Positions 52,005-59,017 of a stretch of 64,000 bases of DNA are shown here, one piece after another. The position numbers and the translations under genes were made by a program. The stretch is from Streptosporangium violaceochromogenes. GTDB taxonomy: Bacteria; Actinomycetota; Actinomycetes; Streptosporangiales; Streptosporangiaceae. Under the pieces are notes generated by a model. The model saw only the letters and a program-made list of their open reading frames with translations. It did no database searches and was not told the DNA's origin. The stretch lies in assembly GCF_014654615.1 (NCBI RefSeq), contig NZ_BNBB01000002.1, forward strand, positions 1 through 64,000. The letters run 5' to 3'. The first letter of the stretch is position 1; every line of letters starts with the position of its first letter.

Positions 52005-52718
52005 TTGTCCGAGGTCTGGGTGACTCTGACCAAGGCCCAGGCCGGGCCGCCCCCCTGGGTCGTGCTGCTGGCCGCGCTGGCCGCGTTCGGCGTGGTGACG
52101 TGGTCCACCTCATGGCACCTCTCCCGGGGCCTGATCACGATGGCGCACGAGGGCGGGCACGCGCTGATGGCCCTGCTCACCCGGCGCAAGCTCCAGGGGA
52201 TACGCCTCCACTCCGACACTTCCGGCGTCACGTTGACCCGGGGCAGGCCCACCGGGCCGGGGATGATCCTGACCGCCGCCGCCGGATACGTCACCCCGTC
52301 CCTGCTGGGGCTGGGCGGGGCGTGGCTGACCGCCTCCGGCTACGTGACGATCCTGATCACGCTCCTGGTCGGGCTGCTCTTCTGCATGCTGCTGGTGATC
52401 CGCAACCTGTTCGGCGTGGTGAGCCTGCTGGCCACCGGCGGGGCGATCTCCGCCTTCACCTGGTACTCCGCACCCGGCATGGACGCCGTCCTGGCCTATC
52501 TGGCCGTCTGGTTCCTGCTGTTCGGCGGCGTCCGGCCGATCCTGGAGCTGCGGCGCAAGCGCAGGCGGGGTCACACCCCCGACTCCGACGCCGACCAGCT
52601 CGCCCGCCTCACCTTCCTGCCCGCCGGGTTCTGGGTGCTCCTCTTCCTGCTGGTGGCGGCCGGCTCCCTGGCCTGCGGCGCCTACCTGCTGAGTCCCCTG
52701 TCTCCCGGTTCCGGCTGA
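52005..52718 (+). CDS. M50 family-like membrane metallopeptidase
   Basis: A 237-residue membrane protein with about five helices and a zinc motif in the second (ITMAHEGGHALMALLTRRK, HEGGH near residue 48), as in the M50B-like family. The typical second ligand motif (NxxPxxxLDG) is not obvious, so proteolytic activity is unproven. It starts at a TTG (52005) with AAGGAG 9 bases upstream. It ends about 200 bases before the lanthipeptide kinase gene and probably does not belong to that cluster. Confidence 0.78.
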   Translation: MSEVWVTLTKAQAGPPPWVVLLAALAAFGVVTWSTSWHLSRGLITMAHEGGHALMALLTRRKLQGIRLHSDTSGVTLTRGRPTGPGMILTAAAGYVTPSLLGLGGAWLTASGYVTILITLLVGLLFCMLLVIRNLFGVVSLLATGGAISAFTWYSAPGMDAVLAYLAVWFLLFGGVRPILELRRKRRRGHTPDSDADQLARLTFLPAGFWVLLFLLVAAGSLACGAYLLSPLSPGSG

Positions 52719-52883
52719 GCGCGGGCGGCCACCGAGGCGGGCCGCGCCGGCGACGCGCCGTTCTCCGGGACGGCCGTTCTCCGAAACAACGGTCCAAAAA
52801 AACCGGTCGGCCCTCCACGTTACGGGACAGACCCGGCATTATTCTTCCGACAAACGGATAATGCAGGAATATACTTCTTTTCG

Positions 52884-52912
52884 TTGACAAATAAGTGATC
52901 GTTTTGGTTTAT
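52884..52912 (+). promoter_or_regulatory. Promoter of the lanthipeptide-cluster histidine kinase gene
   Basis: TTGACA (52884-52889) is followed after 17 bases by GTTTAT (52907-52912). The expected transcription start falls at about 52919-52921, at or next to the ATG, and there is no Shine-Dalgarno site, so the mRNA may be leaderless. The surrounding 100 bases are strikingly AT-rich for this genome. Confidence 0.6.
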
Positions 52913-52920
52913 CACCATGT

Positions 52921-53691
52921 ATGGACTCTGCTGGGGAAAGTCTGTCGGCGGCGTATCAGCTGTACGCCGCCCTGGCCGCCGCGACCGGCGGGGGCCTGCT
53001 GGTCTCGCTGGGGGTCACGGCCGCCTTGGTGCTGCGGGTCAGGCGCCTGCGCGCCGAGCGCGACCGGGCCGCCGCCCACGCCAGGGAGGAACTCGCCCGC
53101 GACATGCACGACCTCGTGGGGCACTGGCTCTGGCTGGCGTCGATCAAAAGCGAGCTGGCCCACCGGCACGTGGCCGGCGACGACCGTCTGCGCGGGGAGC
53201 TGGACGAGGCGCTCCAGGCGATACGGCACGCCGCGCACGCCGTGCGCCACCTGTCGCGGGGGGATCGGGAGCTGTCCGTACGGGGGGAGAGCGCGCGGGC
53301 CGAGGCCCTTCTCACCGGCCTGGGGGTGGAGTGCTCGGTCACGGTCGAGGCCGCCGGGCTGAGCCAGGAGGTGAGCGCCGTACTGGGGATCGTGGTGCGC
53401 GAGGGCGTCACGAACATGCTGCGGCACAGCACCGCGGGCCGGTGCGTCATCGAACTGGCCGAGCACGGGGGCGGGCTGCGGCTCACCGTCGCCAACGACG
53501 GCGCGCCCGGCCCCAGCCGCCCGAGCCCGGGCCCGGGCTCGGGCGGCCCCGGGGCGCCGTCGCCCGCGGGCGACGGCCTGGACAACCTGCGCCACCGCCT
53601 GGCCGGGCTGGGCGGCGCGGTACGGGCCGCGAGCGGCGAGGACGGCTGGTTCACGCTGACCGCCGACGTCCCCGGAAGGTTTACCGAATAA
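52921..53691 (+). CDS. NarL/DesK-type sensor histidine kinase of the lanthipeptide cluster
   Basis: A short kinase of 256 residues. One membrane helix (about residues 14-36, YAALAAATGGGLLVSLGVTAALVLRV) is followed by a HisKA_3 dimerisation domain with the phospho-acceptor in ARDMHDLVGHWLWLASIKSELAHRH near residue 62. The ATPase boxes are VREGVTNMLRHS and GDGLDNLRHRLAGLGGAVRA. No extracellular sensor is present, so the signal must be membrane or intracellular. HisKA_3 kinases pair with LuxR-type regulators; the one at 62728-63384, at the other end of the cluster, is the only such regulator in the window. It lies 147 bases upstream of lanKC. Confidence 0.9.
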   Translation: MDSAGESLSAAYQLYAALAAATGGGLLVSLGVTAALVLRVRRLRAERDRAAAHAREELARDMHDLVGHWLWLASIKSELAHRHVAGDDRLRGELDEALQAIRHAAHAVRHLSRGDRELSVRGESARAEALLTGLGVECSVTVEAAGLSQEVSAVLGIVVREGVTNMLRHSTAGRCVIELAEHGGGLRLTVANDGAPGPSRPSPGPGSGGPGAPSPAGDGLDNLRHRLAGLGGAVRAASGEDGWFTLTADVPGRFTE

Positions 53692-53838
53692 CGTTCTCCC
53701 GCGCCGCGAAGCCCCAGGTGGAACCCGCTTTCATTGGTGAACCTGTGATTTTCGCATGCTCGACTCATGGAGTTTGTAACTAGTCATTTCTCTGGTTATC
53801 CGTAATTCTCTCTTCTGGAAGACAGGAGGGAGATTGCG

Positions 53839-56487
53839 GTGAATGACCAATATGAGCTTTACTGCCTCGCAGACCCGCTCTTTTACGACACCCTCGACGG
53901 CCGCAGGGGCGACCACCCCGACTTCCCTCCGGCCGCCAGGGAGGTCCCGCCGGGCTGGGCGCACCAGGCCACCGACACCTGGATGCACTACGCGCCCCTC
54001 GGCTCGGCGACCCCGGCCCAGGGCTGGAAGATCCACGTCTCGGCCCGCGCCGAGGACGCCGAGCGGGCCCTGGAGACCGTCTGGGACTACTGCGTCGCAC
54101 GGAACGTCCCCTTCAAGTTCCTGCGCAGCCTGCCGGTCATGACCATGCTCAACTCCAAGGCCGCCGCCCGGGGGGCGAGCGGCAAGCTCGTGACGATCTA
54201 CCCCCTGGACGAGGCCCAGCTCGAACTCGTCCTGAAGGAGCTCGACGAGCTGCTGCGGGGCGTCGAGGGGCCCTACGTGCTCAGCGACCTGCGCTACGGC
54301 CAGGGCCCGCTCTTCGTCCGGTACGGCGGCTTCGTCCCCCGGCGCTGCGCGGGCGCGAACGGCGAGCTCGTGCTGGCCATCGAGGACGACGCCGGCCGGC
54401 TGGTCCCCGACGTGCGGGAGCCCGGTTTCACCGTGCCCTCCTGGGTGAGGCTGCCCGCCTTCCTGGAGCCGCACCTGACGGCCCGCAACGCGGTCACCAC
54501 GACCGGCCTGCCGTACGAGATCGAGAACGTCATCCAGTTCTCCAACGGCGGCGGGGTGTACCTCGGGCGCGACCTGCGCACCGGCGAGCAGGTGGTGCTC
54601 AAGGAGGGCCGCCCGCACGCCGGGCTCGACGCCGCCGGCCGGGACGCCGTGGCGCGGCTGGCACACGAGCGCGACATGCTGAAACTGCTGGCCGGGCTCG
54701 ACGCGGTGCCGGCGCTGCTCGACTACTTCACCCTCGGCGACCACCACTTCCTGGTGCAGGAGTTCGTCGACGGCAACCCGCTGCAGCGTCTCCTGGTACG
54801 CAAGTACCCCCTGACCAGGGCCGACTGCGACGACGAGGCCATCGCCACCTACACCGCCTGGGTGCTGGAGACGCTCCCCCGCGTGCGAAGGGCGGTCGAG
54901 TCCCTGCACGGGCGCGGCGTCGTCTTCGGCGACCTGCACCCCAACAACATCCTCGTCACCGGCGAGGGGCGCCTGGTCCTGATCGACTACGAGGTGGCGA
55001 CGCTCGCCGCCGAACGGGGCCGCGCCGCCCTCGGCCACCCGGCCTTCGGAGCCCCGCCCGACCGCCAGGGCGTCGACGTCGACGACTACGCCCTGGCCTG
55101 CCTCTGCCTGGGACTGTTCGCCCCCCAGCTCACGATCATGCTCCCCCTCGACCGGGCCAAGGTCACCCACCTGGCCCGCCTGGTCAAGGAGACCTTCCCC
55201 GTGCCGTCCCCGATCCTCGACGAGGCCGTCCGGACCATCACGGGCACGGGCCCGGCCAAGACGCGCCCCGTCCCCGAGCCCGTCCCCGAGCCCGGACGCG
55301 ACGACTGGCCCCGGGTCAGGGACGCGATGACCCGGGCGATCCTGGCGAGCGCCACCCCCGGCCGCGAGGACCGCCTCTTCCCCGGCGACGTGGCCCAGTT
55401 CCGGCCCGGTGGAGGACTCAACCTCGCCCACGGCGCCGCGGGCGTGCTGTACGCGCTGGAGCGGGCCGGGATGGGCCGCTTCCCCGAGCACGAGGAATGG
55501 CTGCGCCGCAGGGCCGCCTCCCCCGTCCCCGGGACGGGCGTCGGGTTCTACGACGGGCTGCACGGCATCGCCCACGTCCTGGACCTGCTCGGGCACCGCC
55601 AGGACGCCCTCGACCTCGTGGACATGTGCCGGGGCGAGGCGTGGGAGGCGCTGGAACCCGGCCTGTTCGCCGGCCTCGCCGGAATCGGCCTGAACCTGCT
55701 CCACCTGGGCGGGACGACCGGCGAGCGGGGGCTCACCGACCTGGCGCACCGCATCGTCGGCGTCTGCGCCGACCGGCTCGGCGGCGTCGACGACGTGCCG
55801 GAGGTCAGCGGCGGCTCCCACCCCCGCGCGGGGCTAATGTACGGCTCGTCGGGCCCCGCCCTGCTCTTCCTGCACGCCTACGAGCGCACCGGCGACGCCT
55901 CCCTGCTGGACCTGGCGGCCGTGGCGCTCCGGCAGGACCTGCGGCGGTGCACCGTCGGCGAGGACGGATCGCTCCAGGTCACCCAGGGCTGGCGCGTCCT
56001 GCCCTATCTGGACGAGGGGTCGGTGGGCATCGGGCTGGTCCTGGCCCGCTATCTGGCCCACCGCGACGACGAGGACCTCCGGACCGCGCTGGACCGCTGC
56101 CGGCTCGTCACCCGGGGACGCTACTACGTGCAGCCCGGCCTGTTCACCGGCCGGAGCGGCATGATCGTGGCTCTCGCCACCGGCGCGGGGGCGGCCCCGC
56201 GCGCCCCCGGCCCCGACCTGGCCGGGCAGCTCCGCGGACTGGGCTGGCACGCGCTGCCGTACGGCGGCGGCCTGGCCTTCCCCGGCGACCAGCTGCTCCG
56301 GCTCTCCATGGACTTCGCGACCGGCACCTCGGGTGTGCTGTTCGCGATGAGCACCGCGCTGCGTGAGGAGCCGGTGTTTCTTCCCTTCACGGGACCGCCC
56401 GGCGGCGCAGGCGCCCCTGCCACGGCGCCGCCTGCGTCACGATCCGCCGGACGGTCCCCCTCCAGCAAGCCACCGAAGGAGGTGTGA
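53839..56487 (+). CDS. lanKC: Class III lanthionine synthetase LanKC (RamC/AmfT-like)
   Basis: An 882-residue trifunctional enzyme that phosphorylates Ser/Thr in the precursor, eliminates phosphate, and cyclises with Cys. Residues 1-200 form the lyase region (start MNDQYELYCLADPLFYD). The kinase domain (about 215-480) has VVLKEGRPHAG, VVFGDLHPNNILV and LIDYEVAT. The cyclase domain (about 510-860) has GVGFYDGLHGIAHVLDLLG, GSVGIGLVLAR and FTGRSGMIVALA; the Cys-Cys-His zinc ligands of LanC and class IV enzymes are absent, which places it in class III. The C-terminal 40 residues are Pro/Ser-rich. GTG start with AGGAGGGAG just upstream. Its stop lies within the ribosome binding site of the first precursor gene. 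Confidence 0.95.
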   Translation: MNDQYELYCLADPLFYDTLDGRRGDHPDFPPAAREVPPGWAHQATDTWMHYAPLGSATPAQGWKIHVSARAEDAERALETVWDYCVARNVPFKFLRSLPVMTMLNSKAAARGASGKLVTIYPLDEAQLELVLKELDELLRGVEGPYVLSDLRYGQGPLFVRYGGFVPRRCAGANGELVLAIEDDAGRLVPDVREPGFTVPSWVRLPAFLEPHLTARNAVTTTGLPYEIENVIQFSNGGGVYLGRDLRTGEQVVLKEGRPHAGLDAAGRDAVARLAHERDMLKLLAGLDAVPALLDYFTLGDHHFLVQEFVDGNPLQRLLVRKYPLTRADCDDEAIATYTAWVLETLPRVRRAVESLHGRGVVFGDLHPNNILVTGEGRLVLIDYEVATLAAERGRAALGHPAFGAPPDRQGVDVDDYALACLCLGLFAPQLTIMLPLDRAKVTHLARLVKETFPVPSPILDEAVRTITGTGPAKTRPVPEPVPEPGRDDWPRVRDAMTRAILASATPGREDRLFPGDVAQFRPGGGLNLAHGAAGVLYALERAGMGRFPEHEEWLRRRAASPVPGTGVGFYDGLHGIAHVLDLLGHRQDALDLVDMCRGEAWEALEPGLFAGLAGIGLNLLHLGGTTGERGLTDLAHRIVGVCADRLGGVDDVPEVSGGSHPRAGLMYGSSGPALLFLHAYERTGDASLLDLAAVALRQDLRRCTVGEDGSLQVTQGWRVLPYLDEGSVGIGLVLARYLAHRDDEDLRTALDRCRLVTRGRYYVQPGLFTGRSGMIVALATGAGAAPRAPGPDLAGQLRGLGWHALPYGGGLAFPGDQLLRLSMDFATGTSGVLFAMSTALREEPVFLPFTGPPGGAGAPATAPPASRSAGRSPSSKPPKEV

Positions 56488-56491
56488 CCAG

Positions 56492-56620
56492 ATGGTACTT
56501 CTCGACCTCCAGAGCCTGGAAGCCCCAACGGGCGGCGGCGGTGGCGGCGGCAGCACTCTCACCGTTCTCGGCTGCGAGTCCTGCAAGCCGAGCAACCTCA
56601 GCGTCGTCCTCTGCCACTAG
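56492..56620 (+). CDS. Class III lanthipeptide precursor 1
   Basis: A 42-residue AmfS/SapB-like precursor. The leader MVLLDLQSLEAP has the LLDLQ recognition motif of class III leaders and a Pro at 12. A Thr and seven Gly follow (13-20). The core, from Ser21, is STLTVLGCESC then KPSNLSVVLCH. It has two S-x2-S/T-x3-C motifs (S21-T24-C28 and S34-S37-C41), each able to form a labionin or lanthionine ring, plus an extra Cys at 31. AAGGAGGTG lies 7 bases upstream and overlaps the lanKC end, so it is coupled to that gene. Confidence 0.93.
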   Translation: MVLLDLQSLEAPTGGGGGGGSTLTVLGCESCKPSNLSVVLCH

Positions 56621-56645
56621 TCCTCCGCCACGAGCGGAGCCACTT

Positions 56646-56972
56646 CCACTTCCACGAGACGAGGAACGAAATGATCCTTCTGGACCTGCAGACCCTGGAG
56701 ACCCCCGGCGGCGGCCACGGCGGTGGCGGCGGCAGCAGCCTGACCGTTCTCGGCTGCCAGTCCCACGCCCCCAGCAACCTGAGCCTGCTGCTCTGCCACT
56801 GACGGACCGTCCCCTCACCACTTCCACGAGACGAGGAACGAAATGATCCTTCTGGACCTGCAGACCCTGGAGACCCCCGGCGGCGGCCACGGCGGTGGCG
56901 GCGGCAGCAGCCTGACCGTTCTCGGCTGCCAGTCCCACGCCCCCAGCAACCTGAGCCTGCTGCTCTGCCACT
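56646..56972. repeat. 155-bp direct repeat carrying precursors 2 and 3
   Basis: Positions 56646-56800 and 56818-56972 are identical over 155 bases, with a 17-base spacer (period 172). Each copy spans 25 bases of leader, the ribosome binding site and the whole precursor gene up to the first base of the stop codon. The lack of silent changes points to a very recent duplication or gene conversion. Confidence 0.9.
56671..56802 (+). CDS. Class III lanthipeptide precursor 2
   Basis: A 43-residue precursor. Leader MILLDLQTLETP with Pro at 12, then the glycine-rich spacer GGGHGGGGG (13-21). The core is SSLTVLGCQS then HAPSNLSLLLCH, with S22-T25-C29 and S35-S38-C42 as the two ring motifs. Unlike precursor 1 there is no third Cys: ESCKP is replaced by QSHAP. 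The ribosome binding site is GAGGAAC about 6 bases upstream. It is identical in amino-acid sequence to precursor 3, and the repeated DNA block reaches 25 bases upstream of the start. Confidence 0.93.
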   Translation: MILLDLQTLETPGGGHGGGGGSSLTVLGCQSHAPSNLSLLLCH

Positions 56973-56974
56973 AG
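56843..56974 (+). CDS. Class III lanthipeptide precursor 3 (identical to precursor 2)
   Basis: A 43-residue precursor whose coding sequence is identical to that of precursor 2 except for the stop codon (TAG instead of TGA). Its upstream 25 bases, including the ribosome binding site, are also identical, showing a recent tandem duplication. It is the last gene before the hairpin at 56982-57020. Duplicated precursor genes would raise the dose of this product relative to precursor 1. Confidence 0.93.
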   Translation: MILLDLQTLETPGGGHGGGGGSSLTVLGCQSHAPSNLSLLLCH

Positions 56975-56981
56975 TGAACGG

Positions 56982-57020
56982 GTGCCCGGGACGGCCGGCG
57001 ACGGCGGCCGTCCCGGGCAC
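56982..57020 (+). terminator. Strong hairpin after the precursor genes
   Basis: A perfect 16-bp stem, GTGCCCGGGACGGCCG with CGGCCGTCCCGGGCAC, around a 7-base loop. It lies 7 bases after the last precursor stop and before the transporter genes, so it can act as a partial terminator or a 3' stabiliser that raises precursor over transporter mRNA. Confidence 0.75.
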
Positions 57021-57095
57021 CGCCCTTTCCCCGGCCTCCCCCGATCTCCCTGTGGGCCTCCCTGCCCTCTTCGAGCCCCCGAGCCCCGCGGCCTT

Positions 57096-57143
57096 CCCGG
57101 GCTCCCGGGCTCCCGGGCTCCCGGGCTCCCGGGCTCCCGGGCT
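57096..57143. repeat. Six tandem copies of an 8-bp unit, CCCGGGCT
   Basis: Six exact copies of cccgggct (57096-57143) lie in the 185-base untranslated stretch between the hairpin and the first transporter gene. The unit contains the palindrome CCCGGG. Copy number may vary by slippage. Confidence 0.8.
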
Positions 57144-57205
57144 CCCCGAAGACCTTTCCCCCGGGTCCCCCGCGCGGGACCCGTCCCCCCTGAGAAGGAG
57201 GACCG

Positions 57206-59017
57206 GTGCGGACGGCGGATCGGCTGGTGAGGCGGGCCGTACGGCACGGCGGCCCCTGGCTGGGCGTGCTGACGCTGACCTCTCTCCTCGGCGCCCTCAT
57301 GGAGCTCGCGCTCCCGTTCGCCCTGGGCAGGGCGGTCGACGCCCTCGTGGCGGGTGGGCCCGTGAACGGCCCCTGGCCCGTGACCTGCGCGGTCGTGGTG
57401 ATCGTCGGCGCGGCCTGTGACGTGGCCGGCGTCCGGGCCGCCGGGGAGAGCGGGGCCCGCGTCACACGCCGGATCCGCCTGCGGCTGCTGCGCTACGTGC
57501 TCGGGACCGGGCCGGCGATGACCCGCCGCTTCCCCGAGGGGGAGCTGGTGACGCGGATGGGCGTGAACGCCGAGGAGGTGGGGCACGCCCCGGAGTCGAT
57601 CGTCACCGGCGCCGCGCTGGCCGTCCCCACCGCGGGCGGGCTGGTGGCCCTGACGCTCATCGACCCCTGGCTGACCCTGACCCTCCTGGCCGCCCTCGTC
57701 CTCATCGCGCTCGTGCTGCGGGCCTTCCTCCGCGCCACCACGACGATCGCCGCCGGCTACCAGGAGGCGCAGGGCGACATCGCGGCCCGCCTGGTCGACG
57801 CCCTGGCCGGAGCCCGCACGATCGCGGCGGCCGGCACGGCCGACCGCGAGAGGGACCGGGTGCTGACCTCCCTCCCCCGGCTGCGGCGGCACGCCCTGGA
57901 CATGTGGCGGGCCAACGCGCGGGCCGGGGTGCGGGCGGGCGCCGTGATCCCGCTGCTGGAGGTGGCCGTGCTGGGGGTGGGCGGGCTGCGGCTGGCCTCG
58001 GGGGACCTCACGGTGGGCGAGCTGTACGCCGCCGCCCGCTACGCCGCGCTCGGGGCGGGCCTGGGAAGCGCCCTGGGCTACGTCAACCGCCTGGCCCGTG
58101 CCCGCGCCGCCGCCGCCCGCGTCGTGGGCCTGCTCACCGAGAGGCCGGTGGCCTACGGCGAGCTGCCGCTGCCCGCCGGTCCGGGCACCCTGGAGCTGCG
58201 CGGCGTCACCGCGGGCGGCCTGCGCGGGATCGACCTCCTCGTCCCCGGCGGGTCCTCCGTGGCCGTGGTCGGCCGCTCCGGAAGCGGCAAGTCCCTGCTC
58301 GCCGCCCTCGCCGGCCGTCTGACGGACCCCGACCGGGGGGAGGTGCTCCTCGACGGCGTGCCCCTGCGGAGGCTCTCGGCCGGGGCTCTGGGCCGGGCCG
58401 TCGGCTACGCCTTCGAGCGTCCGGTCCTGGTCGGCGACACCATCGCCGACGCCGTCGGCCTCGGCCGCGACACCCCGGACCGCGGGGCCGTCCACGCCGC
58501 CGCCCGCGCGGCGTGCGCCGACGCCTTCGTCCGGCGGCTTCCCCGGGGATACGACACACCGCCGCAGGAGGCCCCGATGTCCGGCGGGGAACGGCAGCGC
58601 CTCGGCCTGGCCCGCGCCTTCGCACACGGGGAACGCCTGCTCGTCCTCGACGACGCCACCTCCAGCCTGGACACCGTCACCGAGCGCCAGGTCGGCCAGG
58701 CGCTCTCCGGCGAGCTGGGCGGCCGGACCCGCCTGATCGTGGCCCACCGGGCGGCGACCGCGGCGGCGGCCGACCGCGTCGTCTGGCTGGACGGCGGACG
58801 GGTCCGCGCCTACGGCGCGCACGCCGCGCTGTGGCGGGACCCGGGCTACCGCGCCGTCTTCCAGGCCACCCGCCGGCCCGCCCCGCCCCCGGGAGACGTC
58901 CCGCCCCCGCCCACCCCGACCTCGGGAGACACCCCGTCCGCGGACGTCACGCCTCCGGACGTCACGCCTCCCCACGTCCCGGTCCCGGCCGTCCCGGCCC
59001 GAAGGAGCGCCCCGTGA
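57206..59017 (+). CDS. ABC exporter half-transporter A of the lanthipeptide cluster
   Basis: A 603-residue half-transporter with a six-helix membrane domain (residues 1-310) fused to an ATPase domain (about 325-555). Walker A is GRSGSGKSLLAAL, the signature is MSGGERQRLG, and Walker B reads RLLVLDDATSSLD, with Asp in place of the catalytic Glu. The C-terminal 45 residues are a Pro/Thr/Val-rich repeat. It probably pairs with the next gene as a heterodimer exporting the modified peptide, like AmfA/AmfB or RamA/RamB. The GTG start has AAGGAGG 5 bases upstream. Its stop overlaps the next start. Confidence 0.93.
   Translation: MRTADRLVRRAVRHGGPWLGVLTLTSLLGALMELALPFALGRAVDALVAGGPVNGPWPVTCAVVVIVGAACDVAGVRAAGESGARVTRRIRLRLLRYVLGTGPAMTRRFPEGELVTRMGVNAEEVGHAPESIVTGAALAVPTAGGLVALTLIDPWLTLTLLAALVLIALVLRAFLRATTTIAAGYQEAQGDIAARLVDALAGARTIAAAGTADRERDRVLTSLPRLRRHALDMWRANARAGVRAGAVIPLLEVAVLGVGGLRLASGDLTVGELYAAARYAALGAGLGSALGYVNRLARARAAAARVVGLLTERPVAYGELPLPAGPGTLELRGVTAGGLRGIDLLVPGGSSVAVVGRSGSGKSLLAALAGRLTDPDRGEVLLDGVPLRRLSAGALGRAVGYAFERPVLVGDTIADAVGLGRDTPDRGAVHAAARAACADAFVRRLPRGYDTPPQEAPMSGGERQRLGLARAFAHGERLLVLDDATSSLDTVTERQVGQALSGELGGRTRLIVAHRAATAAAADRVVWLDGGRVRAYGAHAALWRDPGYRAVFQATRRPAPPPGDVPPPPTPTSGDTPSADVTPPDVTPPHVPVPAVPARRSAP

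Noticed and set aside
53839..56487. Class IV (LanL) or class II (LanM) synthetase
   Set aside because: The cyclase domain lacks the Cys-Cys-His zinc ligands required in those classes; the precursors have class III leaders.
57096..57143. CRISPR array
   Set aside because: The 8-bp units are directly adjacent with no spacers and no cas genes are present.
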